A stretch of 64,000 nucleotides of DNA from Corella eumyota (taxonomy: Eukaryota > Chordata > Ascidiacea > Phlebobranchia > Corellidae): NCBI GenBank assembly GCA_963082875.1, contig OY720097.1, positions 6,208,501 through 6,272,500 on the forward strand, in the 5' to 3' direction. Positions within the stretch are counted from its first letter, which is position 1; each line of letters starts with the position of its first letter. Position numbers and translations under genes: made by a program. Positions 47,206-60,509 of the stretch are shown in pieces. Below the pieces are notes generated by a model that was not told the origin of the DNA, ran no database searches, and saw only the letters and a list, made by a program, of their open reading frames with translations.

Positions 47206-48563
47206 ATTACCACAAGATGGAATAGAAGAAATGCTGTTTCTTTGTGTGGTTGGTTTATCTTAATAAGATTACAAAATAGGCACATTTAAAACAATTTTGC
47301 AGTTGTTACAACAGATACAGCAGTAAAAATAGCGTTTTCTTATATTTTTTTTAAGAATCTAATAATTAATATCTTATTTACAATAAAAATCATGCCGGAC
47401 GCACCTTTATTAATTTTTTTTTCAAGTGGACAAACAATTAAATCACATATCCACATCGGGAGGTATTCTCAAATCGAACCAAACACTCATGTAGTGTCAA
47501 TAACAGCTTCTGTGATGTTTACAGTAGCTTTCCAGCGGTAAAAAATCAAAATGAACGAGTTAAAAACGCCAAAACGTACCAAACAGCTCTCCAGTTTATC
47601 GGGTTTTCCAAACACAGTTATCTTGGGCTAGCAGCTGGTTTAAAGCGAGATATTTGACTCGAGGCTCAGGTGCACAAACACACAACGATAAGGATTCGTC
47701 ATTTAGATTTTTTTCAAGTTTATTTTTTAACCACATCTGATTTTTTGCTGATTTTCTACATTAATATTTTTATTTATTTCAAGCCTTAAGGTTTTGTTTT
47801 TAATTTAAAAGATGTCTGTACATTTTACTGTAAAGGATGGTACATATTTTTTGCAATTAGAAATTTTTTTTTTGTATAAAATTATTTTAAAATATTATTT
47901 AAATTAATTCATAATAAATAAAAATGATTGTTTTACAGTCAATTATTCAAAACAAAGAAAAAATAGCAAAAATGTTAATGACAAACTGCGAAATTTTCTT
48001 TTTTTTTTAAAAACGTTACTAAAAAATTTTGTTCTGTAAATATTTTTCTAATTTAAGAGATAGTTAAGTGATTTTTCGGCTACCTGGTCTTAAACGCGCG
48101 TTTCATATTTACTTACTGTTGAAAGACAATTTAAGCAAAATGAGTAAAATTTATGTTTATTTATTTTTTGGAACAGCTTGTGTGGTCAACTGAAAAGGTT
48201 TTGCGATGAAAAATGTGGCATTAAAAAAATTTAAAAAAATTATAAAATATACCGACTACCTTTCCGTGCTAAATTACAGCAGATTGTTAAATTTAAATTG
48301 CTATTGTAAATTTTTAAATAAATCCACTTATTTGCAAAACTTTATTAAAATATCGTACAAACCCATTTAAAATAATTTTTAATTTTTAGGACTTAATTTC
48401 TATTGTCGATCGAATATACGTTTAATAAGGTGTGCTGAAAACGATTAACCAGTAGTTGAATAGACGTAGACTCTCGGCTTTACATTAGAATAAGTGTGAA
48501 ACCAACTCGAGTGAGAAATAGGTTTGGTGCTGATCCACGTTAAATCCAAATGCAAACATATAA

Positions 48564-48589
48564 ACACGTGTGTAAAGTAAAACACGTGT
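48564..48589. promoter_or_regulatory. Paired ACACGTGT E-box palindromes
   Basis: ACACGTGT occurs at 48564-48571 and again at 48582-48589. CACGTG cores are bound by bHLH and some bHLH-PAS dimers. An octamer-like ATGCAAAC lies just upstream. The site is 3 kb before the SIM start; function is inferred. Confidence 0.35.
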
Positions 48590-51415
48590 AATGTGTGTAT
48601 AATAGAAATATTTTCCGGTGAAAAAACTTTCTGACAAAAAAAAAATTCTTGGACTGATTTTTTGCCTATTGCAAATGATTTTTTTTTACAAATTTTGAAA
48701 GTATTTTGGTTTCGTTTTGTTGAAGTTCTATAAAAAGTTTGTTACTTTTGTGAATAATTTAAATTTTGTCACATGCCAACCTAAGTTTAAATTTATACTA
48801 AGCAAAATATTCAATCTCTTGTTTAAACCAGTGTAAATGCGCGAAAAAAAACTAATTAATTAATCTCGGTGACATTTCGGGCAGGCAGAGTCTATACCAG
48901 TTGAAGTTATTAGCCAGGTGCTGGCTGCTTAGGCCAAAAGACCCACATATTGACCAATTGATACGGGCATTTGAAAAGGCAAATATCGCATCAAGAGTTG
49001 GCCGGTACACTTCAAAGCAGCGCGGGGCTGTCATTCGCTGTTTAGCGCTGAATTAGGCTTTCTAGCAAAAATAAGGGAAGGTGTGGAAGTTAGTCAGTAT
49101 AATGATTCTGATGTAATACCAATTTTTATTGGTGACATTAACGCGGCAAATAGTTAAATGATTTGACGCTTGAGGTATTTGAACTTTGAGTCATTTCTGA
49201 TTAAGAATTTTTAAACTTCATTTTTGTTACGCAATCAAATTTTTATTTTTTATTGGGTGTATGTTTGTATTAACAAACTGGTAACGAGCTAAAATTGCAC
49301 ATTTTGATTAAAGGTTGAATTTAGTTTAACTTGAAACGTAAAATGTATTTGCAAAGTTTGCGGAAAATATATTGACTTACTGTTGTACGTGTAACTGCGT
49401 AAGTCAATACAGGCTGCTGTCTGAATGTTCTATAGACCGGCAAGACTTAGGAAAATAAAGTTCAAAACTATCTTATTCAAAAAAGTAGAGTAAAATAGCC
49501 TAAATACATTTTATTATCAAGTTTTATTTAGTGAAGCTGTTATATTTATTTTATGTTCAACAAATAGTTGAAGGTTTTTACAAGTACACCAAGTTTATAT
49601 ATTACAAAGTGTTATTTAAAAAATGGCGAATTTGGTTTGTTTTAGTTTATTAACTTTGGAACATACTATTTAAATAATTTGGTTATTTTTAAGTTTATTA
49701 ATATTCAGAAGTAACATTATTACTATACTATCATTTTATTTAAGTATTAAGTAATTTTTTTAACAGTTAGTACTCTTGCGGTTTTACCTAAAATACTGAA
49801 AGTTTAATATATCGAAAGTTTACTAAGGCATTAGTTAAAACATTAAAGTTTAAAAAAATTTAATATTTTTAAATGAGTTCTAATATTTAATCTTAATAAC
49901 AACAAATTTGTATAATTCCAAACTAAAAAAAGTAAATTACAGATACAATTAAATTGTAGATAAGCATAACTGGTTTACTAATGTATATCTTAGTATTAAA
50001 AAAATTATTTATTTTACAAGTTTTAATTTTATATGCTTGTTTAATCAAAAGTTAAGTTTAAATTTTAATATAAAATATAGGTGTTTTTTTAAATTTAAAT
50101 GATTGTTTTTTAGTGAAATATTTTGTCACTAACTTAAGGATGTTTTTTATCACAACTTTTGTTTTTTGTAATAACCGGTAGTAATTTAGACAAATAAAAA
50201 TGATTTTGCATTTTGTGATGACAACAAGTTGAATTTAATATTACGTGATTTTAGTAGAAATACTTTTTCGCCATTTTGTAAATTATTGAGTTTATGATTG
50301 AAACTTTTGCTAATCATTTTACAAAATTTTTATTAATTAATTAATTTATTGTTGGTAATAATAACTGTAATTAATGAGTTTTGTGTAGGTTAACAAATAG
50401 AAAAGTTATCCAAAAACTTACTCTTTTAATAATGGAAAATCACATTTTTTATCTTTTATAAAGTTATTATCATTATAATCTATAGTAATTTATTAATATA
50501 AATTGTTTCACAAATTTTATTTTATAAAACACATAAACAAGTTAGGCATTTATTTTTTTAATAAAGTTAAATTTTTATACCTGCTTTTATCTTAGGTGGT
50601 TATAATTTTTTTTCAAATATAAGTTTTTATAATTATTGGTTATAATTTTTTGTTACATTAAAGTGTGATATCGATTCATTTCTTACTACAATGAAAACTA
50701 TATGCTTGGTTGTATAAAGTAATTTTGTAATTTTGTTTCAAAATATATTTATGTTAATATTTTAAATTGGATTTTATATACAATTTCGCTTGGTTGCATT
50801 ACACAAATCCACATATATGAGTGCACTAGGGCGAACATTTTTTTAGAGTTTAATGCAATTATATATAAGGTGACTTAACGATTTATACAAAGGCAGCTCT
50901 TTTGCAACCTTTGTCTGAATAGAAATGTTCGATGTGTGAACAGGTGGATGCTCTTTTTTGTGTCGTTTGTTGATATTGTGACGTAACATTTGGACATATT
51001 GTCAGTTTGGCCAGATGTGTATTGAAAGCAAAAGAGAGAGCTTATATGCGACAATATCTAAAGGTAGTGGGGGTCGAATTCTTCGTTTCTTCTTCTTATT
51101 TGTTTAATGTCGTTAACGGAGAATTATATTTTTACAATGATTGTTTACAAGCATAATATGTGCAAAATTTTAAATTGAATTTTTAAAGTGGTCTTTAATT
51201 TGGATTTTTTTTTAATATGTTAATAACTAATAATTATTTATTAACTTTTTCGTTTGTATTTTTTGTCTTTTTTATATTTTTTTCTTATAAAAATATTGTT
51301 GTTTGGTTAAGCGAGATTTGTCATAAAAAATTTGAGATAAAACTACAATATAGGTGTCGACTGATGTCACTATTATAGTATTATGATGTATTAGGCATTG
51401 TCGAATGACAAATTA

Positions 51416-51423
51416 TGACGTCA
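51416..51423. promoter_or_regulatory. CRE palindrome upstream of SIM
   Basis: Perfect TGACGTCA 124 bp before the first SIM ATG. It is the third perfect CRE found close upstream of a start in this window. Confidence 0.5.
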
Positions 51424-51546
51424 ACGATTTTATATCAAATTGGAGTCTAGGGTGTCGACAGCAAAAAAATTACTTGAGTTCGTTAAAATAATTAAACATA
51501 AAATAATTTTGTAGAATGTGATATATTTAAATTTTAAAATTTTAAA

Positions 51547-54500
51547 ATGAATTCCGCAAAAGAAACGCAACAAAAATGTTCTGACGATTTAGTTTTTTCC
51601 CATCAAAGGTTAGTTTACCAAAAAGAGACTATATGTAGTGTCTTTATAGCAAAAAATAAATAATTTTAAAACCAATTAATTAAAAAATTATTTTAAACTA
51701 TTTTTTATTATAAATATTTACACTAAAAAAATTAAACTTGTGATTTTTTTAAAATTAGGCTAGTTATCTTTATAATAGAAATATAAAGTTTTGTTGTTAT
51801 TTTTTAATAAAATATTTTTTAAGCAAAATTTAATGTCATTTTATTTTAAAATATCAATATTTGATTATAGTTTTTTTTTAAATTTTGAATATTGTAAATT
51901 TTTTTGTTTTAAATACAAATTTTCTAAAAACGTTTTAAAAACGTATTTATTTATAGTGAGGAAAAAATGAAGGAAAAGTCTAAGACTGCCGCAAGATCCA
52001 GACGCGAAAAGGAAAACTCTGAATTTTCAGAGTTGGCCAAAATGTTGCCCCTTCCAATGGCAATCTCTAGTCAATTAGACAAGGCTTCAATCATCCGACT
52101 TACCGCAAGTTACCTCAAAATGCGACATATTTTACCTGAAGGTAAGTACATAAAATAATTTATAACATTTATATATAAATTTAACAAAAGAATTGCCTTT
52201 AACTTATATATAAACCCCCACTGTTTTAGTTTATAAGTCCCTAGGCTTGATTGAAAGTTGTTTTGGTATATCTTTTTTGTATATTAAAATAATAAGCAAT
52301 ATAAAAACACATTGTTGTAGGTATTTAAGTGTACAATAAGTAAATTAAACAAATTGTTAAACATACAATGAGATGAATACTTATTAAATGTTACACAACA
52401 TATTTAAAAGTTACAGTAACCTTTTGTTAGTATTTGATGCCATATTTGGTGTGTGTATATGCTAACATAGGCTTTTATTTAAAAATATAAGTAGAATGTT
52501 ATACAAAATCGTTATAGAAACAAAAACGAGTATTTATTAGCCCAATTCTTCCACGAAATAAGCAAGCACGTAGCTTCTTGTTTAAAGTTAACAAACATGT
52601 TGAAACAAAAAGGCAATTATCTTGTCAACATTTATCAACTTGTCTTGATGGTTTAATTTACAAAATGGTGAATAAGCATACAGTAACTTTGGCATTAGGG
52701 CGTTAGAGATGAATTAAAAGCTTTTTGTTTGTTTGGTAATCTCTCCAGTGGGTCTTATAAACGTATAGCTACCGGGTTGAATAAATAATACAACCACTAA
52801 CAATTTTTTAATTAAAATTTTTATAGGTTTTTCTGTTAGAATATTTTACTTTAACATTGGTGTTTTGTTAAAAAAATGTATGTAAAAACTTAAATTTTTA
52901 ACTATATAAAATATACACTATTGCATACATACAATTTGTGGTGGTAGACTTCTTTAAAAGAATTAAACAGTTAAATTTTGATTAATTTTTTTTCTTTAAA
53001 TAAATAGATATTTAAAAAAATTAGAATAAATTAATGATCTTGATAAACTTTTTAAATACAGGTTAATTGATAGAGTAAGTTATTGCATTAAAGTACAAAT
53101 TATTCTGTGTTAAACTTAAGACTTTTTTAAATGTAACTTGTTACAGTAATTTGTTCAGATATTTCATTTTACTTCTTTTTGGAACAACACTTTTATTTAT
53201 CAAAACTTCAATATTTCCCTACCCTTTATATTAACTGTTGATAGATGCACCAATAGGTGGTATAACACTTTATTTTTCTATATGGTATATGGTATGAGTA
53301 TCGCCGTTTGGGTAATTCGCTTTTACTAAAAGGGGGGTTTGATGTTAGGTATAGTCTTCTTATTGACTGATTAGAAATAGAGGTGTAGGGCAAAGCTTTA
53401 ATGAACCGAGAATGAATCAATAAGCTTGCTTTGAAGCTTACTTTGTGACCTAACAGAATTTGGCGTGAAATTGAAGTATCGGCAAGAAAAGGACATTCGT
53501 GATTATTTTAAGTTAAAAATAACCCTGTGTTTGGAACTAAATACATTTTGTGATGCCGTAATCCTTATATAAGTTTATATAAAATAATAATGATTTAAAA
53601 AATTCCAATGTAATGTAAATATTTTACATATTGGGTATCGACTACAACTTAAAAAATGTTTTACCTGAATATACTCTTGGATAAAACCTAGTAGATTTGA
53701 ATTTTTTAAGTCCAATGACGTTTATGTATGGTCTAAGCTTACTCACTATCTAACTAAGTTGTGTCATCAAATTAAATCAGCTGGCGCAAGTAAGTTATGA
53801 TTCGAACAGCAAACAATTTAGTTTTCCACTCACTTGCCTCAATTTACTGAAGGTAATATTACACCCCGCTCTTATTTACATAAAGGTGTCCATTTTCTTT
53901 TGTCTACGATCGAGTTAACCCTCGAGTCGTATCGCTTGATCTTCGCGGGGTTAGGGTAACGAATTTACCGCAAAGAATTTCGGCGTGCGATGTTATCTTG
54001 ATACTGAACTTGACGTTTAAATTAAGGACGTTATTGCTAGGGAGGTTAAGATAAATTAAAAATAAGGTTATTGTACTTTTACTTTTAATTTGTTTCATTA
54101 GTTGTTGTGTTTGAAAATATAAAACCAATCTGTCAAAACTGTAATTTATTAAAAAAGGAAAAGTATTAAATTTATTTAACTTTAATTACATGACCACAGT
54201 TTAATTAAATAAAAACTATTTATATTAAATTGTTGGTTTGTAACATTATTTAATATTTATACCTTGTTAAAAACAACGCGGTAAGTTTGCGGTCTTAATT
54301 TTAATATTTTAAGTAGAACTGTCGACCCTTAAAATTAATTGAATTAGAGGAAACTTATGATAATCCACTTAGCTTTGTTTTGTAAAGCCTAACTCGTGGG
54401 AGTTAAATAACATTATAACACCTTTCAAATAACTTGTATTTACGTTTAAACTATGTGAACATCAATTTAAAAAATTTAATAATTTTTTGTGAAGATTTTT

Positions 54501-57500
54501 CTTTACGAAAAATATATCTGTTTGGTGACTTTTTATTGGTATTAATTAATTTATTGAAAAAAAAGTGTTTTAATTACATAAAAATGAAAGAGTATTTAGT
54601 TTCATATTAATATTGTTTTATTTTTTTTTATTTTTATAAAAAAATTTTAATTATTATTTTAAAATTTGCAATATCTTAAAAATACCAAAAATTTAAAATT
54701 TATTTAAAAAAAAATTAAATTATATTTCGACAAACTCTGTACACCTGGTTTACTGCCTATAGCTTTTCAATAGGGAAAGGTAAAAATCTTTGAAAGAAAA
54801 GTGATAATCCTTAGCACACAACAACCGTTAACGCACTGTTTAAAGTGCTTAGATTTTCACTTTAGAGCAGCTTAAAAATGCTTTGGGTGAGTTAAGTTAA
54901 GGCCTTGATGTCTTTTTGCAGTTAACGTAATTCAACTTTTTGTGAAAATCTATATAATAATTAGTGGTTTTTGGTCGGTTTTCTATTTGTGGAATTTTCA
55001 CTTTCCAGATGACAAGTTGTTATGTGCCGTTTCTATTGTTTTCTCATTAGTCACCGGGTTGTAGTGACACAATGGCACACCTGTTCAAATTCTCTTGCAT
55101 TCTTATCAAACCTTCTTACTCCACTTTTCAGCGAGAGTTCGCTCCTTTTGCGCGTGTGTGTTTTCCAGCTTACGCTAACCGGATTAAATTAGGTATATTA
55201 TGTCTTACAAAATATCTTCCTACCTTCAGTGTTTAACGTAAGGTGTTTTCAAAATACAACGAACACCACCGGTGGAGACGGACATTTAGCACTTCGACAA
55301 ACAGACAACAACTCCATTTGCGAGCATTAACAGCTTTGATGTATGACAGATTTATTTTTTAAAAGTATTGTTGGTTTTTGATGTAAAAAGAACCACATCA
55401 ACTTGTCGAGAATATGTATTGTGACACATGGTTCACACGGTTGTGTTTTTACAAGCGAATGGTGTCGCTGTAATCCGAGGGGATTAAATCACCTCTGCGC
55501 ACGAAGGGGCTTTTGTGAACGCAACGTCGGACTGTTGTTTGTTGTACTTGAAATAAGTGAAACTAGGTTTAAATCAAAGGTAAATAGTCACTTCTATGTG
55601 AACATCTGGCCGATTTTGTTCCGATAATGGAGGGCGGTTTTATAATCTTTTTATTTTTATGTCGTTATTCTTGACGTTTTCAATAAAGACTGATTTTCGA
55701 ATAAATTTACGCGCAATTACAAAAATATTTTATTCTAAAAAACATATTTTTATGGTACCCTTGGTTTTATTAGTATTATATTGTTTTGGAAAATTATATT
55801 TACATTTATATTTAAAAATTAAATTTGCATTTACATAAATGCAAAAAAATATATAAAAAATGGCCTCCGAAAATATTTTATTGCTTGTAGTTAAACTAAA
55901 AAGAATAATTTTTTTTATTATTTTACTATAAGTGTTGGCGTTATTTTATTATCTCTTTAATATACATTTGTTTTTTAAATTTGTTATAAAACCTTTTTGT
56001 GTAGACATCCCACAACCTCACCCCCACCTACAACAATATTATCCCAATTACAACTGGGGCCGAGGTATAGGGGGCAGTAGGGGCCACCCTGGCGAGTTTT
56101 TAGCATCTCACCTTCTCCAGAGTTTGGATGGATTTTTATTTGTTCTTGGAGCTGATGGGAAAATTATGTACATGTCAGAAACAGTTTCAGTTCATCTTGG
56201 ATTGTCACAGGTAACAAAAAATTTTTTTTTAAAATTTTTAACTAACTGTTACATTTTTTTTCATACCGTTGTACGATGTTTTAAAAAAAGCGGTGTACTA
56301 CTGTATTTTTAAATTTTAAGTTTCAAATTTCTATAAAATATAGATAAGATAACAAATACCACGTAAAATAAAACCTTTTGCAGTTTAAAATAGAACTAAA
56401 AATCTGTTAAAAATTTTTGTTTTGTATCTAAGATTTTTAACTTCTCCCATTGGTGTACTTGTGTTGCTATATTCTGATTTTGTTTTGTTTTAAAAAAGTA
56501 TTATAAGTTTTTTTGTAGAATATATTTTTGCGACGCAATGCATATGGTAATATAAAATAATATTTATCGTTATCTATCCTGTATTTTTATTGAAAAAAAA
56601 CAAAAATTCTTTTTTCATTCTATTAAAATAAAGTTAATATTAAAAGTCATATGTTCTTATATTAATGAAGGTTTAGTTTTGTTCGTAAATAATTCGCTTG
56701 GTAAAATTTTAGAAATGAAGTATTTGGCATATCATTGTCAATATCCATAACAATGTGAATTTTAAGGAAAGCTTTTTAATTCTAATTTCTCTCTTAAAGT
56801 TTTTTTTAATTTTTTGACAAGCAGGCATCTAAAAAAGGCTAAAAACAAATTATATTTTGTATGAGCAATGTTGATTTGCTAAAACAGTTTTTTGTGTTTC
56901 TTTTAATCTTTGTAATTTCTTGTTGGAAACTGTTTTTATAATATTGTAATTTAAAAAAATATTTGTTCTTGTAAAAATAAGCAATTCTGTAAAAAGTAAT
57001 ACTTGTTTTATGGCATATATCTTTTTAAAATTTTTAAATTCGAGCTACAGAATATAAATTTATTTTTTTTTGTTATTTTTATTTTATTTTTTACTTAAAT
57101 CAAGAACAATTTCCATTTTTCAAGGTCGAATTAACAGGAAATAGTATTTATGAATATATCCACCCGGGAGACCACGATGAAATGAAAACAGTGTTAACAG
57201 CTCCATCCCCTCCTTGCACGGTAACTTATTTGTTTTCTTCTTAATTATAAGTGAAGTTAATTATTAAATATTAAAATCGCCTTCGCAGTGTTTTTGTTGT
57301 TGTATTAAAGCTAATATTTTAACCCTTTAAATATAATTGTGGCGTTGTTAAAATTAATAGTTCTTTGGCAAAGTTGTCCATATAACAATTTCGTGTAATA
57401 ATCAACATTTTTCAAAACAAAATTTTTGTTTAAGTTGTCAAAAGTGTATCTTTATTTTTAAAGAAAAGTTATTTAATAAAGCAAAAATTTAACTATACTA

Positions 57501-60500
57501 GAATATTTATAAGCGAGAGTTCTTTTTTAAAATGGCGTCGTTTATTTTACTTTTACATCTTGCATACTTTCTTGTAAGCCTCTATATTCCGGATTAAGTG
57601 TGTTTAAATGCATTTTTAAATCCAATCAAGAAAATAAAAAGTTAATAAAACTAAAGAAATAAATCACTTATAAAAACTTTTCACAATTATGCTAAATAAT
57701 ATTTATTTTAGATTAAGTAATTCAGCAACTATTTTTTTATGCGAAATTTGAGATAAAAATAACATAACTTTTTGTATTAAAATTTTATTTAATAATAAAT
57801 TTTTATCTTTACAATAGAATAATTCTCATCCGCAAATATATCCCGAATACGAAGAAGAAAGATGTTTTTTCACAAGGATGAAATGTGTTTTGGCGAAAAG
57901 AAATGCTGGTTTAACAAGCGGTGGTTACAAGGCAAATTGAGTTAAAATTCGTTTATTTCAAAAATATTTATTAAAATATCGCTAATCAATATAGAAAGGA
58001 AGCGATCAATTTTTTTATAGTATTGTATTTAAATTCACGCTGATCTCATACAAATATATATTAAATTTTAAAACGATTTTTTTTTTTTGAAATTTTTAAG
58101 TGATAATTATGGAAAAAAATCGAATACAGTAAACTAATTTAATCATTTTATATTTTAAAAACAACTTCTTTATGTTCTGTCTAAAATTTACGAGTAAAAA
58201 TTTTAAATAATATTGGTATTTTTTGTTAGAAAAATAATAACATATGATTTTAGAAAACGTTATAACATGCAAAATTTAATTTTTTTAAAAACAAAAATAT
58301 TTAACATGTTTGTGAATGCCTAATGCTGGTAGTTATAAAAAAGTATTTTTTTAATTTATGATTTTTAAAAATAATATTTTGTATGTAAAAAAAATTTTAA
58401 AAACTATTTTTTTCTCTAAAGGTGATTCATTGTACCGGGTACATTAAAATTCGATATTTTATGTTCGATCAATTTGATGGCACTGGTCAGGGCTGTTATC
58501 ACAATGTGGGCGTGGTTGCCATCGGCCAATCCTTACCTGCCACGTCATTGACCGACGTCAAACTGTATTCAAATATGTTCATGTTTCGTGCAAGTTTGGA
58601 TTTAAAATTAATTTTTCTTGATCAACAGTAAGTTAAAATATTTTTTCTTAAATCAAACCAAAAAAATTTTTTTTTTGATGTTTAAATTAAATGGGCTAAG
58701 AATTCTAACAACTCTTTGTTAAACAGTAATAGTTTTTGCATTTATTTTTTCAAATTGTTTTAAAAAATAGTTTTGTTTAAGAGTATCACATTTACTTGGT
58801 TATGAGCCTCAAGATCTAATAGAGAAAACACTTTATCATTACGTTCATGCGCTTGATGTCGTGCCTTTAAAAGACGCTCACCAAAAACGTAAATATTTAA
58901 ACTTTTTATGTTTTACTTTACATTACTATGGTTTTGTGAGTTTGTTTTCCTAAGACTAAGGCTATTTAGTATTGCCCTTTTTTCATTATTTCAAATAGAT
59001 TGGTTATTTATTCCTGCTAAATTTTATCAGTTTTTTGACTAGTAACTTGCATTGGCTTATTTTTAATACGCTTTCAATTCGTTTTTTTCAACTACAATAC
59101 AAAAAATTCACCATAAAAACTATCTTTTAATTTAGTTTTAAACAAGGGCCAAGTTAAAACCAAATATTACCGATTTCTAACCCGAAGCGGCGGTTGGGTC
59201 TGGCTACAAAGTCACGTGACTATTGTTCACAATAGTCGTTCTTCGAGACCCCATTGTATTGTCAGTGTTAATTATGTCATAAGGTAAGAATAAGTTAATA
59301 AAGGAGTTGTGTGTAGATTTGCAAAATATTTAAGTATGATTTGTATTGCATTCAATAGACTTTTAAAACAGTGTGTATATGTATAAGTCCTATATGTTAT
59401 ATTGATATTTAAGTTCATAACATTTTACATTTTTAGTGAAATTGAAGCAAGGGGTAAAGTAATTTCGTTAGAACAAACAGAACCCTCCAAAGTTTTTAAA
59501 TATACCTCAGCTATTAAATCCAACTCTTCCAGCCTTAAAAATCGTAAAAAGAAACAGAAATACAAGTCGAATTCGTCGAGTAGCAAGAAATACAATTCCA
59601 AGTTAAGATCTCACGATTTGACGTTGCGTAAAGGTCGTATGACGTCACCAAATGAGAACAACAAAGAAGGCTCTGACGTCACGGAAACCAACAAAATTTC
59701 ACTCGAAGAAAAAAATCATCACCCCTCACACAACAAAAATAACTTCGACGTCAGTTGTACAAGTGCAGATAGCTGTGACGTAATCGAACCATCGCCTACG
59801 TCATCAGAAAACTACCAGGGCAACCGGCACAACCACCCTGCGTTTGTTGACCAAATGTCGGAATATTACCACACGAAGTCCGACCGCCATCTGGCGGACA
59901 TAGATAAATACAAATCCTACCAACACCCGATGTATAACGCGTACCACCACCCTACCACACACGTGATATATCATTTACATAACCACCAACACCACGGTAT
60001 ACTTAATGAACGTGAACACCAACGCTCACATCCATACTACTACTTGCCGAATCAACGAAGCGTAGGTAAGGTTACTTTAAATAAAATAGACTTTTAAAAA
60101 CAAATTGAGTTTTTGCAAATTAATTTTTTTATTTACACTGGCGTGTATTACTCAGTATACTTTTTTTGTAGGTTTTAACTACCCGAGACACTCAAGTATG
60201 AAAACTCACAACACGGAATTTAACAACGATTATTATAGAGGTTTTTCCGCAGAAAATCAACATACTGAAAACGACTGGACTGAGGCAAGTCACCGAGAGA
60301 AAAATTTTTACCTCGAAAAAACAAACTCAGCTGGCGATGTGGCCAACACGTCTTGCCAATTTTCGTCTAGAAAGAATTATAATGAAACATTTTATGATAT
60401 AGCAAGGCCTGCGACCAACTTTGCCTACGCAGCTAACGTTACAATGTACGTGCAGGACGAAAGAACTAAAGCTTATAAATCGAAATATGGCAGTTATCTA

Positions 60501-60509
60501 CAGACTTGA
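51547..60509 (+). CDS. SIM: Single-minded (bHLH-PAS transcription factor)
   Basis: Nuclear factor that pairs with ARNT/Tango and binds ACGTG elements. Exons: 51547-51608, 51957-52141, 56005-56210, 57125-57220, 57818-57931, 58422-58627, 58782-58888, 59136-59283, 59437-60065, 60172-60509; 696 residues. The basic region and HLH start at residue 25 ([17 protein letters not shown], then [16 protein letters not shown]). PAS-A has [34 protein letters not shown]; the middle has [14 protein letters not shown] and [17 protein letters not shown] has [31 protein letters not shown] (read across a splice), [30 protein letters not shown]. The tail is Ser/Lys-rich and then His/Tyr-rich, unlike vertebrate SIM. 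A 24-residue extension precedes the usual vertebrate start. Intron 5 has a GC donor. Intron 2 is 3.9 kb and may hold enhancers. Confidence 0.96.
53880..55640. promoter_or_regulatory. GC-richer blocks in SIM intron 2, possible enhancer
   Basis: Most of this intron is AT-rich, but 53880-54010 and 54990-55620 are clearly GC-richer. The second block contains TAATCC at 55471 facing GGATTA at 55481, sites of the K50 homeodomain type (Otx, Gsc, Pitx). Small frames in these blocks are short and unconvincing as genes. Confidence 0.35.
59640..59803 (+). promoter_or_regulatory. CRE cluster inside SIM coding exon 9
   Basis: TGACGTCA at 59640-59647 and 59674-59681, CGACGTCA at 59746-59753, TGACGTAA at 59775-59782 and CTACGTCA near 59796. 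Five CRE or near-CRE sites in about 160 coding bases. Confidence 0.4.

Larger units (their letters stand above)
46822..51546. other. Large gap upstream of single-minded
   Basis: Longest gene-free stretch of the window. It contains the GPCR 3' end (AATAAA at 46907), a SINE-like element, a GC-richer block at 48850-49030, a pair of ACACGTGT sites and a GC-richer block at 50880-51110. Between these it is low-complexity AT-rich DNA. As SIM is a developmental regulator, this is a likely home for its enhancers. Confidence 0.45.

Noticed and set aside
53904-54128. Minus-strand frame in SIM intron 2
   Set aside because: Short, without a domain; the GC content is better explained by a regulatory block.
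55403-55627. Cys-rich plus-strand frame in SIM intron 2
   Set aside because: Cysteine spacing fits no known domain and no splice sites join it to SIM; likely chance within a GC-richer block.
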